A stretch of DNA of 64,000 bases from Paralithodes platypus (GCA_032716605.1 CM064519.1:21941297-22005296); one strand, 5' to 3'; positions 10,824 to 21,604 are shown, counted from the stretch's first letter. Numbers and translations: made by a program. The notes: generated by a model from the sequence alone, not told the origin.

Positions 10824-10825
10824 GT
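9917..10825 (+). mobile_element. 5'-truncated L2/CR1-like LINE with (ATT)n tail
   Basis: It comprises the 3' end of a LINE: the reverse transcriptase C-terminal part, about 300 bp of 3' UTR and an (ATT)n tail at 10778-10825. A short tandem-repeat tail instead of poly-A is usual for the L2/CR1 group. The insertion lies in a mariner-like MITE. Confidence 0.75.
9939..10478 (+). CDS. LINE reverse transcriptase C-terminal part (truncated)
   Basis: An uninterrupted 179-residue frame covering the post-palm region of a non-LTR reverse transcriptase. It includes QALVQCHFDYSVSSWY (the usual LV..HFDY..S.W block), KLQVTQNKMVRFML (the Q.KM.R block) and the terminal FFFTAIKDWNDLP..SVRE..SF...LK segment. 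The catalytic FADD/YADD box and the endonuclease are absent because the element is 5'-truncated, so it has no activity of its own. The open frame suggests a fairly young insertion. The initial Met is arbitrary. Confidence 0.75.
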   Translation: MGCLLAATKKTLCQALVQCHFDYSVSSWYSASSKSAQHKLQVTQNKMVRFMLNLGPRSHVGQEQLQSLGMLNVSDRAKQIRLTNAFKIFYDRAPEYLKSDFVKANERSGHNTRNRMFNFKVPRIQGQGKQTFFFTAIKDWNDLPQSVREKRTLYSFRRSLKEHLNRTAARREHQAYVYY

Positions 10826-11071
10826 ATTATTATTACTTCATTGTTTCGAGTGAGATATACAAACATGTTTCTATCTTGACACACCCTATTTAACATCCGA
10901 CAGACATTAATACAACATACAGGGAGCAAAACGTAATGACAGCGGCGACACGACTTATTTGGCCAACTGTACACCTGATAGTCAACTTGCCTCTATTCAG
11001 ATGCCTAATACACTCACTTTTGACAGTAGCCTACAGTGAGGCACTTCGTCAATTTTTGGGGGAAATCTAAG

Positions 11072-11422
11072 TTAAGGGAGGTGACCTGCTTTTCTTTCTT
11101 TCTTGGTTGTATCTATTCGGCCCCATTCAGCCTACTGTTTTAAGACATTTATCCTCATCCAGGTGTTGATATTTTCCTATTGAGCGACAGCGAGTCGGTA
11201 TTTTATGAAGAAATCCGGCTTCGCCGGAAAAAATGTTCTATCAAAACCTGTAAAAATTTAGCCAGCTGTTTAACTCATTATCCAAAATATGGTTGTTCGC
11301 TATCGATCGCCAGGTATAAATCGACACCTGGATGGGGAAAAACGTCTTAAAACAGTAGATTGAATGGGGCCGAATGAATGCAACCCAGAGAGGAACAAAA
11401 AAAAACAGGTCACCCCCCTTAA
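11072..11422. mobile_element. TTAA element, family A (copy 3)
   Basis: Bounded by TTAAGGGAGGTGACCTG and the inverse CAGGTCACCCCCCTTAA. It has the hairpin CCGGCTTCGCCGG and the arm blocks GAGCGACAGCGAG and GCTATCGATCGCCAGG. Both TTAA sites are intact. Confidence 0.9.
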
Positions 11423-11489
11423 AGATGATCATGGCTAATTTTTACCATACTCAATGTTTGTGTCATGTAATAATCCATCAAGTTGGTAA

Positions 11490-11691
11490 AGCCGGTATCA
11501 CAAGAGAGCTTTTATAGTCAACATTCGATTTTCCTGGCAACATTTCTAGAATATTTTGCACTGGTATCGGAAACTAGACTGGTGATCGATGAATTAAAGT
11601 GACTGAAATATTCTAAATGTTGACCTCATAAGCTACCAGACCAGTGTTGAGGATAAATGTTGAGGGAAAAAGCGCTCGTGTGATACCGGCT
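11490..11691. mobile_element. Harbinger-like MITE, family G (copy 1)
   Basis: The terminal inverted repeats are AGCCGGTATCACAAGAGAGC and the inverse GCTCGTGTGATACCGGCT. The 3-bp TAA flanks both ends (11487-11489, 11692-11694). A three-base T-N-A target duplication fits PIF/Harbinger elements. It is non-coding. A second copy in reverse orientation is at 29098. Confidence 0.8.
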
Positions 11692-11799
11692 TAAATGGCA
11701 TGACTTGTGTTGCCTGAAACCACGTTGGGAATATATATTTAATTTGGAGTGGTCTAGGAAGTTAAATAATTTAACGACTAGCATTTCCTCTAGAGGTTT

Positions 11800-12170
11800 T
11801 TAAGGGGACAAGGGTAGTTTTTCTGGACCCCTTTCTCCCTCGTGTTTAGCCCCATTAGTTTTAAAATTTTAAGACGTGTGTCCCATTAGTTTGGCGATTT
11901 TAACACCTTTAGCTCCATTTCGTGGTCAATTTAAAGGCCTATCGTGCCATTTAGGTGTCGATTCTTTCCTGACGAGCGATAGGGACCTTCCGTAATTATA
12001 AGATAAACCGGCTTTTGGCCGGGAAATTTTTCTACCAATTTTTTTTACAAATTTATCAAGAGGGAGGGGGGGGGGGTCTAGGGGGTGTTTGTATAAGTTT
12101 GAGGGAGATCTAGCGAAGTAAATAAACAATACATGAATTAAAAGACCAAAAACAGCCACTATCCCTTTAA
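11800..12170 (+). mobile_element. TTAA element, family B (copy)
   Basis: Both TTAA sites are present. The order of blocks is TTAAGGGGACAAGGGTAG, GTGTTTAGCCCCATTAG, TTAGGTGTCGAT, GACGAGCGATAGGGA, a CCGGCTTTTGGCCGGG hairpin, a TTTTACAAATTTATC run, TCTAGGGGGTGTTTG, GAGGGAGATCTAG, and the end ATCCCTTTAA. It directly abuts the 43-bp tandem array on its right. Confidence 0.9.
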
Positions 12171-12424
12171 GGATCATTACACAACTATATATGCAGTATT
12201 AAGGACCATTAATGGATCATTACACAACTATATATGCAGTATTAAGGACCATTAATGGATCATTACACAACTATATATGCAGTATTAAGGACCATTAATG
12301 GATCATTACACAACTATATATGCAGTATTAAGGACCATTAATGGATCATTACACAACTATATATGCAGTATTAAGGACCATTAATGGATCATTACACAAC
12401 TATATATGCAGTATTAAGGACCAT
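12171..12424. repeat. 43-bp minisatellite, about 6 copies
   Basis: Nearly identical units with the core ACACAACTATATATGCAG, starting immediately after the TTAA of the family-B element. Each unit contains two TTAA sites. Confidence 0.9.
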
Positions 12425-12616
12425 TTCATTAGTTGAAGGAATATTATATTTTGCTTTTAAAATCAGGTGTAATAAAACATGAGTCGTAAAAGAGCCCATT
12501 ACTTACTAAAGTATTATATTGCCATTTATTCTCACCCTAAAGGATATGAATTTTAGAAAGTCTATAATGTACCTCGAATAATTTACAGCCGGATTTTGAA
12601 CGAATACAGAATGAGA

Positions 12617-13291
12617 TTAACCCCTTCAGCACCATGACGTACTTTGCACCATATTCTGGTTACCATTAGACGATTTTCTTCACTTTGTAGCGGAGTGGTC
12701 TTGCCACTGGACTGGTAATCCAATGGACCCGGGTTCGAATCCCAATATGTCAATGGGAAGATATTATTGGGATGGAATTTGTGCTGTACCTAGTTTCAGT
12801 GCATTACCACAGCACCGAAATGCCAAATAAATACCCTCATTGTTCCCTGATTAAATAGCATTGTATGAATATTCCCATATTAAAATATATGCTACAGGGG
12901 GGCAATGCCTAGTGAGTTAATTGCTCAATAGGTGGCATTCTGAGAGTGAGGGTCGGAGTGTGGGGAGTAAGACTGTGAAGCGCAGAGGCGAGGCGGCTTC
13001 AGAGATGGAGTTGCTTCGAGCCGTGAAGCTTTGCATGTCTCACTCCCTAGACTGGAGCAAGACCTCACGGGCCTCACCGTGTTCAGCGGTAGAGTGTAAA
13101 GGCTATCAGCCTATGCCCGAGAGGGAGTAGTTGGAATATAGAAGAAAAAAAAAAAAAAAAAAAACGACTCGAATGAGAAAATACGACCTCAATAAACTCT
13201 CGTAGTAACGTAGGTCCTTCGTGAACTGCATAAAATCATCTAATTGTAGTCAAAATCAGAGATAAAAGGCGTCATGGTGCTGAAGGGGTAA
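12617..13291. mobile_element. TTAA element, family D, interrupted by a SINE
   Basis: Left part: TTAACCCCTTCAGCACCATG, then ATTAGACGATTTTCTTCAC. Right part (from 13165): ATAAAATCATCTAATTGTAG, then ATGGTGCTGAAGGGG, ending GTAA (TTAA decayed). The SINE at 12687-13164 splits the element at its centre. Confidence 0.85.
12687..13164 (+). repeat. tRNA-Thr-like SINE, full length
   Basis: The head resembles a tRNA: a CTGGTAA anticodon loop (GGT, Thr) within a GGA/TCC stem, and a perfect pol III box B (GGTTCGAATCC, 12732-12742). A body of about 350 bp follows, then the TTGGAATATAG end and a poly-A tail (13145-13164). It is inserted in a family-D element. The 69-codon frame at 12921-13130 in the body is not a gene. 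The same SINE is at 19.5 kb and, truncated, at 7.7 kb. Confidence 0.85.
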
Positions 13292-13866
13292 ATAGAGCTC
13301 ATTCTGCAGTTGCGCATTATGTTTCCAAATGATCGTCCCAAACACATCAGTATTGTCATATATCCCAAGTCTAAATTAATCTGTAAAAACTGACTACATT
13401 ATTTAGCACTGAACATAATTATAACAAGCAAACAAAATATATTTCATTATGACAAATTGCAAAGTGCTTTAACAATAACAACATCAAATATTTGCATACC
13501 ACTGTTAATTAAAACTAACGCATGCAACACTACTGACAAGTAAGTTATTATTAACATTGATAATTAGGTCATTATTTTCAATTGCTCTCTCCAAACTTGT
13601 GAAAATTGTTCCATTTTCCAAGTATGCAAAGAGTTACGGAATCATTAAGGCCTAATAACATTACATTTTTATAAACAATTGTATAATTGGATGAACAAAT
13701 TCAACGCAATTAAACAATAGGTAAAGTAGACCCTTAATGAGTGGGGGGGGGGGGGGGAACGGATTTAACAGTAATGAAATAATGGATAAACATAGACAAT
13801 TGTTGAATAGGTCATTATAGTTCGAATTGGTCTCTCCCAAATCTCAGAATTGTAGGAAATCTCAAG

Positions 13867-13961
<95 letters not shown>

Positions 13962-14164
13962 AGACTTAGCGTTAATTAAATAATAAATTAATAAACACCA
14001 TTATTGAGAAGGTGATTACAGTCCCAATTGCTCTGGCCCCAACTCATCAGAATTATTGTCACGAGTCCCTCTCACTGTATCACTCTCCAGCCCTCTCACA
14101 CGGGGAACAAAACTATTTATATTTCAATTAACTTCGTTAGGACAAAAACATTCCCCAAGGCAAG
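13292..14164. other. Non-coding stretch with microsatellites
   Basis: AT-rich with a poly-G run (13742-13757), (TA)n at 13871-13930 followed directly by (GA)n at 13931-13960. No gene was seen. Confidence 0.45.
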
Positions 14165-14524
14165 TTAAGGGGGTGGCAGTCGCTTCTCCTGGACCCCCAT
14201 CATCCCTCATGTTTAGCATATTAGTTTTAAGATTCTAAGACGTGCGTTCCATTAGTTTGACAATTTTGATACTTTTCGCCCCATTTCTTTATCAATATTA
14301 AGACTTTTCGTGCCATTTAGGTGTCGATTTTTCCTGGCGAGCGATAGCGAGCCAGTAATTTCAGGAGAAATCGGCCTTTGGCCGGGACATTTTTCTACCG
14401 AAAAATGTACATATTTATCTTGAAAGGGGGTGTTGTTTTAAGCTTGATGGAGGTCTAGTAAGGAAACTCAAAAATAGGTTAATAAATAAATACATAGACC
14501 AAAAATCAAGCATTACCCCCTTAA
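14165..14524 (+). mobile_element. TTAA element, family B (copy)
   Basis: TTAA is intact at both ends (14165-14168, 14521-14524). Core blocks: CCTGGCGAGCGATAGCGAGCC, a CGGCCTTTGGCCG hairpin, TTTCTACCGAAAAATGTACA and AAGCTTGATGGAGGTCTAG. Confidence 0.9.
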
Positions 14525-15560
14525 GAGAGACGAACTGAAAATAAATATCAAGGCCTTTATGTTGGATTTTCCTCTTCCTCTCTCGGAAAGTTGGAGACTC
14601 TTGAAACTTGGGAGCCTAAGTTAGTTTCACTGGTAATTTACGGAGTTATATTATAAGATTGTCTGTTATATATCACAACTGTCGTCCCTCTTCTCCTCAA
14701 CGAGGGGTTAATCCTATTAAAATACAATCACCTATTCATATCAATTATACATTACACAAATATATAATTATTGGAGTTACTCTAGCGGCGTCTTAGCCTT
14801 CTATTTTGACCTTTCATTATATGAGATCTCCCTTTCAACCTGAATGAAATAATTCAATGTTAGACATAACGAAGTAAATTATCGATGTAATTTGTCAAAA
14901 AGTTGATATATGATATTTTCAAAATGTGTGGAGGCAATAACACATATGCTCGATCGAGACCTTCTTTACTGCCTGTCTTCGGTGTTTGGGGGAAAGCCTA
15001 TTTATCCTGGAGATTTTATTTTATTTTTGTTATTTTTAGATTTAAATGGTTACAATATAGTTGTTTAATTCTCCCAGTAGCTACATTTGTTCTCATATAG
15101 GCTTACCTTCCTGAGGGACAAAGGGGGTCTTCACCAGTTCAGTTATGATAGGAAAATGAGTATGAGCCACGTATCCTACTACGTGTTGTACAAGGCGATT
15201 AAAAGGTGGTATGGTATAAGTATGGTATAAGTATGGTATAAGTATGGACCTACGATCTTCCTACACAATGAAGTCATGTTATGGCACTGTCTTGTTTAGC
15301 ACTGTTGACGTTGGTGTAGTGCAGATACTGCAATTGTATTTTGCTGAGCTTTTTTGTGGCAATGTTAGGACTATGCCAGCATTAGCCACAGGGATGACAT
15401 GGTGGGGCAGTGTTATGACAGGAATTTATTGTAACAAGTCCAACTGCTGAAAGGCAACCCTGTCTGAGCCATTATAATATAATGGAAAAGGACGACGAAT
15501 CATTACATGTATGGATGTACAGTATAACTAATCTACAAACGTTATGTTAGCTGACGTCTG
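14525..15560. other. Stretch with no recognised gene
   Basis: It contains a small tandem GTATAAGTATG repeat at 15213-15246 and short open frames (65 codons at 14903, 68 codons at 15244) without any motif I recognise. Confidence 0.35.
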
Positions 15561-15779
15561 TTAACCCCCATCATTACTGATACGCATTTCTGCATTATAT
15601 CCTGGCTATCATTAAACGATTGAACTCAGTTAAGAAATTACCAAAGGGAGTTTGAGAGTAAATTGAAATACCTGTGGGTTTTACTCCTTTGATTCCTTGA
15701 GGTTCTTCCTAAACTGAGTCTATTCGTCTAATGATATCGAACATAAAAAGCGTTACCGGTACCGTACTGAAAGGGTTAA
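15561..15779. mobile_element. TTAA element, family D (copy)
   Basis: Ends TTAACCCCCATCATTACTG and CGTACTGAAAGGGTTAA with intact TTAA. The inner inverted pair TAAACGATTGAACTCAGTTA and AACTGAGTCTATTCGTCTAA is preserved. Confidence 0.85.
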
Positions 15780-16024
15780 CAGTAAAAGGAAGAAATTCAC
15801 CATTTGCGAGTTTCAGGCTATGAGGAAGTTGGAGCCGTAAACAAGAATATTAATAAGAAATGCAATAATAATGTAGGCTTCTGCTGGATAAAAAGTATGT
15901 TGAATTGGAATTTATGAATATATAAATGCACCACAACCGTATATTTGCTGGTAATTCTGTTAGATATTGATGTCTACAGTTCCAACTTCCATACAGAAGG
16001 AATTGCATCATGGCATGGAAAGGG

Positions 16025-16600
16025 TTAACCCGTACAGTACCAGAGACGTCTCTTTTATTTGATTCCAGCTACATTTAAGCGAGTTTATGAAGCTTAGAAA
16101 AAACAAATGGTGGCTAAGAGGATCAATTGAGATAGGGGGGTGACCTCTTTTTGTTCTGTCCTTTTCTATCTTTCTCTGGCTTGTATCCATTTGGCCCCAT
16201 TCAGCCTACTGTTTTAAGACGTTTATCTCCATCCAGGTGTCAATTTCTTACTGGTGAGCGGTAGCGAGCCAGCATATTTTTTAATTTTGTTAGACAGCAG
16301 GCTAAATTTGTACATTTTTCGATAGAAAAATGTCTCCGGCGAAGCCGGATTTCTTCATATAATGCTGGCTCGCTATCGCTCGCCAGGAAGAAATCGACAC
16401 CTAGATGGGGATACACGTCTTAAAATAGTTGGCTGAATGGGGCCGAATGGATACAAGCCAGGGAAAGAGAGAAAAGGACAGAAATAACAAAAAGCAGGTC
16501 ACCCCCCTTAATTGATAGGCGTCCTTTATCAGGTGAATACAATCGTCTAATTCCTACCAGAATATAATGAAAAGGAAGTTACCGGTACTGGAAGGGTTAA
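16025..16600. mobile_element. TTAA element, family D, carrying a nested family-A element
   Basis: Outer ends TTAACCCGTACAGTACCAGA and TACCGGTACTGGAAGGGTTAA. Between them the D sequence is interrupted at 16131-16511 by a whole family-A element. A therefore inserted after D. Confidence 0.85.
16131..16511. mobile_element. TTAA element, family A (copy 4), nested in D
   Basis: Right TTAA intact (16508-16511); left decayed to GATA. Ends GGGGGGTGACC and its inverse GGTCACCCCCC. Central CCGGCGAAGCCGG hairpin and both GAGCG/CGCTC core blocks are present. Confidence 0.85.
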
Positions 16601-16707
16601 CTAACGATATTGAAATTCTTCCTCTATAAAGACCTTGCTTGCACCACCCGAGAGGCAGGGACAAAAGGCTTCATTCTATATAGTCGATATGCAAATGAGG
16701 GAGATGA

Positions 16708-16862
16708 GTAGTGGTGGTGGTGGTGGTGGTGGTGGTGGTGGTGGATATGGGTGGTGGTGGTGGTGGTGGAGATGGTGGTGGTGGTGGTGGTGGAGATGGG
16801 TGGTGGTGGTGGTGGTGGTGGAGATGGGTGGTGGTGGTGGAGATGGGTGGTGGTGGTGGTGG
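16708..16862. repeat. (GGT)n/(GGA)-type triplet array
   Basis: About 155 bp of GGT triplets with GGAGAT interruptions. It generates Gly/Trp- and His/Pro-rich frames on the two strands, which are not credible genes. Confidence 0.95.
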
Positions 16863-16928
16863 GGAATCTCCATAAAAGTTTGGCTGCTTGTGTAGACTGT
16901 GGCGTTGAATCCGTGTGTCACTAGGCCT

Positions 16929-17251
16929 TTAAGGGGGGTGACCTGTTTTTGTTCTGTCCGTTTCTATCTTTCTCTGGCTTGTATCCATTTGGCCTCATTC
17001 AGCCTACTGTTTTAAGACGTTTATCCCCATCCAGGTGTCAATTTTTTACTGGTGAGCGGTAGGGAGCCAGCATATTTTTAAAATGTTTTTGACAGCAGGC
17101 TAAATTTGTACATTTTTCGATAGAAAAATTTCCCGGATCTCTCCATATAATGCTGGCTCGCTATCGCTCGCCAGGAAGAAATCGACACCTAGATGGGGAT
17201 AAAAGTCTTAAAACAGTAAAGGACAGAACAAAAACATGTCACCCCCCTTAA
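16929..17251. mobile_element. TTAA element, family A (copy 5)
   Basis: Both TTAA sites are intact. The copy is shortened by loss of the GC hairpin (TTTCCCGGATCTCTCC remains) and of part of the right arm. It shares its right TTAA with the family-B element that follows. Confidence 0.85.
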
Positions 17252-17503
17252 GGTTTATTTCTGGACCCCATTCTCTCTCCCCATTAGTTTTGAGATATTA
17301 AGACGTTTACCCCATTAGTTTGGCTATTTTAAGATTTTTCGCTCCATTTCTTTATCAATGTTAAGACCTTTCGTAGCATTTAGGTGTCGAATTTTTCCTT
17401 GCAAGCGATAGCGAACCTGCAATTAAAGAGGAACCGGCCTTTGGACGGTCGAAAGTAAGGTCTTGGGAGTATTATATAAAGTATGATGGAGGTTTAGGGA
17501 GAA

Positions 17504-17515
<12 letters not shown>
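17248..17515 (+). mobile_element. TTAA element, family B, 5' portion
   Basis: It starts at the TTAA shared with the family-A element. Blocks CTGGACCCCATTCTC, TTAGTTTTGAGATATTAAGACG, TTAGGTGTCGAATTTTTCCT, GCAAGCGATAGCGAACC and TATGATGGAGGTTTAG follow; the end is replaced by an (ATA)n tract. Confidence 0.8.
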
Positions 17516-17547
<32 letters not shown>

Positions 17548-17600
17548 CATTATTTTTTTGTTTTATAAGAGTAAAAACAAATAATTATATGGAAAAAAAA

Positions 17601-17634
<34 letters not shown>

Positions 17635-17640
17635 TAATAT
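17506..17640. repeat. (ATA)n, poly-A and (TA)n tracts
   Basis: Three simple repeats in succession: (AAT)n 17506-17543, poly-A 17592-17618 and (TA)n 17619-17640. Confidence 0.9.
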
Positions 17641-17724
17641 ATAAAACTATCATCCCTTAGTCTCCTCACTACGATGACTCTTTTTTGCCTCCGTCTGGAA
17701 CCAGAGCCACTATATTAAGTCCAC

Positions 17725-18215
17725 ACAAGAAAAGTCGACACTGCATTAAAGTCGCGATTGCATGAAAGTCACCATTGCAGTAAATTTGTCACTGCATTAA
17801 AGTTACCACTTCATTAAAATCGTAATTGCATTAATTTCGCCACTCCATTATAGTTGCCAATACATTAAAGTCACCACTGCATTAATGTTGCCACTGCTCT
17901 AAAGTCACCATTCCAGTAAACTTGCCACTGTATTACAGTCGCCACTGTATTAATGTCGCCACTGCATTAAAGTTTCCACTCCAGCAAAGTTGCCACTGCA
18001 TTAAAGTTGCCACTGTATTAAAATCGCCACAATATATGAGGTCGCCACTCCATTAAATTTGCTACTCCACTAAATTTGCCACTGCATTATATTCGCCACT
18101 CCATTAAAGGCACCACTTCATTAAAAGTCCCCACTTGCATTGGAGTTTTCCAATTAGAGGTGCCACTGTAATAAACTGGCTACCATTAATGTTGCCACTG
18201 TATTAAAGTCAGCTT
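17725..18215. repeat. Degenerate ~18-bp satellite
   Basis: Around 25 diverged units of the type GCCACTGCATTAAAGTT. The drift between units implies an old array. Confidence 0.8.
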
Positions 18216-18439
18216 TTACCCACATGCTCCTAATCTCCCAATGTCTAAACTTGCCCATATCTTAGGAAACTTCAACCCTTAAGAAAGACTTATGAATGAA
18301 AAGCGGCAAAATGATCTTGATTAACCATTTTACTCATATAGGTACTATATGTTTTATTATATTATATATAACAGGTAGGCAGATTAATTAATGGAGAAGG
18401 TACCCAACATCACCCAGCAGCAGCCCAGGTCAGCCCTTC

Positions 18440-18905
18440 TTGCCCTCAACTGACCAGAGAGGAAGGAGAACAAAATTTCTACCTACACTTTTCCCTGAAC
18501 AACAACCCATCTGGCAGCCAGTTGCAGTCAGTTGTTCTTGTGGCACGCCAGTTGCATTCACTCTCTCTTTGCTTGGCACGCCAGTTGTGGTTAAGATAAA
18601 TGACCCGCCTGTAGCAATCACTTTTCCCCATTCCCTTGGCCCGCAAATAGCAGCCGAAACAAGCATTATGCCTAAGCAGTCACTCCTTCCCTTGGTATGC
18701 CAGTACCAGCCAAAACAAGTGACACACTTGTAGCAGTTACTCTTTCCCTTTCTGGCACGCCAGTTGCTTCCAGTATACCCACCCAGTGCATGGCAGTAGC
18801 AGCCAGTTCACCTGTATACACAGGGCATGCCAGTAGCAGTCCCAACACCTGGCATGCTAGGAGAAGCCAATACACCAACACCTGGCACGCCAATGGCAGC
18901 TAGTA
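18440..18905. repeat. Degenerate GGCACGCCAGTTGCA-type repeat
   Basis: The motif TGGCACGCCAGT(T/A)GCAG recurs at irregular spacing. It keeps frames of 68-97 codons open on both strands, which makes them doubtful as genes. Confidence 0.6.
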
Positions 18906-19534
18906 TACAAACGTATCCCCGGAAGTAAAAAAAAGGAGAAGAAGAAGAAGAAGAGGAACAAGATAAGTTTCCCAAGGAGAATAGATAAGCTAAGATAAGA
19001 CTGAATGCCCCGACTACCAAGCCCGTGAAAAAGAGGAAGAAGAGTCCGTGTCCCAAGACTCCTGGGAAACGAATTCCCTTTCCTTCTTTGACTTCAGGAT
19101 AATTGTTAAGTCTCGTCTTTCGAGACCCATTTAATTTACACCAATTGTGACAAACTATATTACATTCTGTATTTTAAATATAAATTAGACATATTACCAA
19201 GATCTTATGATACTCTAACGGAGTGTAACGGCTCCGTAAATTGTATCAGATTCCAGATACTATCCATGTTGCTTTGCCAAGTTACAACATAGAATTACAG
19301 ATTCTTCAATAAGTTTTAGCTAGCTATGCATTTGCTCATTGTATGTAAAAAAGCTAGAAATATTATGTATATTTCGCGAGCATTTTGATTGTATCAAAGA
19401 CTCTCAACTCTTTTGTTGCGGTAGAACTTAACTCTTTCGTTACGGTCGACGTTTCCATATACAGTATGTCACATATAGAAATGGCTCATACTGCGGGTAA
19501 CTAACAAGAGTCTCTGCATAGCTATCAGTAACTA
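18906..19534. other. Non-coding stretch, nothing recognised
   Basis: A short (GAA)n tract at 18930-18957. The last 50 bases hold one copy of the 31-bp repeat that is amplified from 20.0 kb onward. Confidence 0.4.
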
Positions 19535-20004
19535 GGGGAGGTGTGGTGGAGTGGTCTTGCCACTGGACTGGTAATCCAATGGACCCAGGTTCGAATCCCA
19601 ATATGTCAATGGGGAGATATTATTGGGATGGAATTTGTGCTGTACCTAGTATCAGTGCATTACCACAGCACACCGAAATGCCAAACAAAATACCCTCATT
19701 GTTCCCTGATTAAATAGCATTGTATGAATATTCCCATATTCAAAAATATGCTACAGGGGGGCAATGCCAAGTGAGTTAATTGCTCAATAGGTGGCGTTCT
19801 GAGAGTGAGGGTCCGAGTCTCTGGGGGTGAGACTGTGAAGCACATAGGTGAGGCGGTTTCAGAGATGGAGTTGCTTCGAGCCGTGAAGCTTTGCATGTCT
19901 CACTCCCTAGACTGGAGCAAGACCTCACGGGCCTCACCGTGTTCAGCGGTTGAGTGTAAAGGCTATCAGCCTATGCCCGAGAGGGAGTAGTTGGAATATA
20001 AAAA
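19535..20004 (+). repeat. tRNA-Thr-like SINE inserted in a minisatellite
   Basis: Second full-length SINE copy, about 95% like that at 12687 by eye. Box B GGTTCGAATCC lies at 19588-19598. It ends in TTGGAATAT plus poly-A (about 20001-20015). Copies of the 31-bp repeat lie on both sides, with AACTA at both junctions, so the SINE landed in the array or the array expanded beside it. Confidence 0.85.
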
Positions 20005-20015
20005 AAAAAAAAAAA

Positions 20016-20704
20016 CTAACAAGGGTCATCATAGGTATCAGTAACTAACAAGAGTCTCTGCATAGGTATCAGTAACTAACAAGGGTCTCTGCATAGGTAT
20101 CAGTAACTAACAAGGGTCTCTGCATAGGTATCAGTAACTAACAAGGGTCTCTGCATAGGTATCAGTAACTAACAAGAGTCTCTGCATAGGTATCAGTAAC
20201 TAACAAGAGTCTCTGCATAGGTATCAGTAACTAACAAGGGTCTCTGCATAGGTATCAGTAACTAACAAGAGTCTCTGCATAGGTATCAGTAACTAACAAG
20301 GGTCTCTGCATAGGTATCAGTAACTAACAAGAGTCTCTGCATAGGTATCAGTAACTAACAAGGGTCTCTGCATAGGTATCAGTAACTAACAAGGGTCTCT
20401 GCATAGGTATCAGTAACTAACAAGGGTCTCTGCATAGGTATCAGTAACTAACAAGAGTCTCTGCATAGGTATCAGTAACTAACAAGTCTCTGCATAGGTA
20501 TCAGTAACTAACAAGAGTCTCTGCATAGGTATCAGTAACTAACAAGGGTCATCATAGGTATCAGTAACTAACAAAGAGTCTCTGCATAGGTATCAGTAAC
20601 TAACAAGTCTCTGCATAGGTATCAGTAACTAACAAGGGTCATCATAGATATCAGTAACTAACAAGAGTCTCTGCATAGGTATCAGTAACTAACAAGGGTC
20701 ATCA
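20016..20704. repeat. 31-bp minisatellite, about 22 copies
   Basis: Units with the core GGTATCAGTAACTAACAAG followed by GTCTCTGCATA, with a shorter GTCATCATA variant and G/A variants. A diverged ~32-bp tail (ACATTTGTATCA..AACAGAATTATTT) continues to about 20850. Confidence 0.9.
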
Positions 20705-20847
20705 AATAAACAGAATTATTTACATTTGTATCAGTTAAACAGAATTATTTACACTGGTATCAATTAAGCCTAATTAATTACATTTGTATCATGAAGTAAA
20801 CACACCTATTAATATTGGTATCATCAACTAAACAGAACTATTAACAT

Positions 20848-20945
20848 TGGTATATTTCTACCAAAAATGCACAAATTTACCTCAAAAGGGTGTCTTAGGG
20901 GTTTTCTTCTAAGCTTGATGAAGGTCTAGGGAGGAAACTAAAATA
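20848..20945 (+). mobile_element. TTAA family B, 3' fragment
   Basis: TTTCTACCAAAAATGCACAAATTTACC followed in sense by AAGCTTGATGAAGGTCTAGG, as in the right half of complete B copies. No terminus is left. Confidence 0.65.
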
Positions 20946-21597
20946 ATAATAAATAAATATTGTGGAATAAAACTTGTGGGAAAGAGCCCTACTGTGCCTC
21001 TTCCATAACTAATACACTATATTTGTAGCCATTAATAAATCCCTCCACCATGGACAACTGGTTGAAAGCTGATAAAGTTATTAATATGAGAGCGAGCGGT
21101 GCCAGTGAACCAGGGGTGCGTCATGTTACCCATATTGTTGGAAATGTTTGTGTATGGATGGCCTTGTCAAATATGTAAAGCCTAAAACAGTGGCCCTAGT
21201 CAATTGGTGCAAGGAGAATGCTGGCTAATTAAATAACGATACAGCTTGATTTTGATCTATAGTATATTTCTTTATTTTTTATTTTTTTTTTTTCATTTGT
21301 GATGTGCATGAAGGCGACAAAAGGTAAACAATAAGTGAGTGGCTGACAGGTGAATGGGGGGGACATTTTTCATAGCAGGACATAGTACAAAGGAGTACAA
21401 AGGAAATCAAGCAACAACAGGTCTAGTGACCCTTCTAGGCTGCTTGTCCTCCAATACACTGAGGATCAAGTGTCCAAACAGTGGTTTAGAGTGGGTAAGG
21501 GAACACTGGAAAGGGAACTACTGCCCTGGAACTAATGTCCGTGGCAGAACTAGGAAGTTAGTAGGGGACATATGGGTTAGTAACTGAGGGGGGATAA
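20946..21597. other. Stretch downstream of the CR1 element, no gene seen
   Basis: Could include 3' UTR of the minus-strand CR1 element, but I cannot place its end. The 77-codon frame at 21354 has no recognised motif. Confidence 0.3.
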
Positions 21598-21604
21598 AAT
21601 AAAG

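Larger units (their letters stand above)
9839..10969. mobile_element. Mariner/Tc1-like MITE split by a LINE
   Basis: A second copy of the 172-bp element. Its left part (9839-9916) starts CAGTCGCCAAATAAGTG. Its right part (about 10826-10969) has GAGTGAGATATACAAACATG and ends in the inverse TIR followed by TA. A LINE 3' fragment separates the two parts, with ATTACT near both junctions as a possible target duplication. Confidence 0.7.

Noticed and set aside
12921..13130. 69-codon frame (and its twin at 19805-19990) as a gene
   Set aside because: Both lie in the body of the SINE and are conserved only because the SINE copies are.
16635..16921. Gly/Trp-rich and His/Pro-rich frames
   Set aside because: Products of the GGT triplet array on its two strands.
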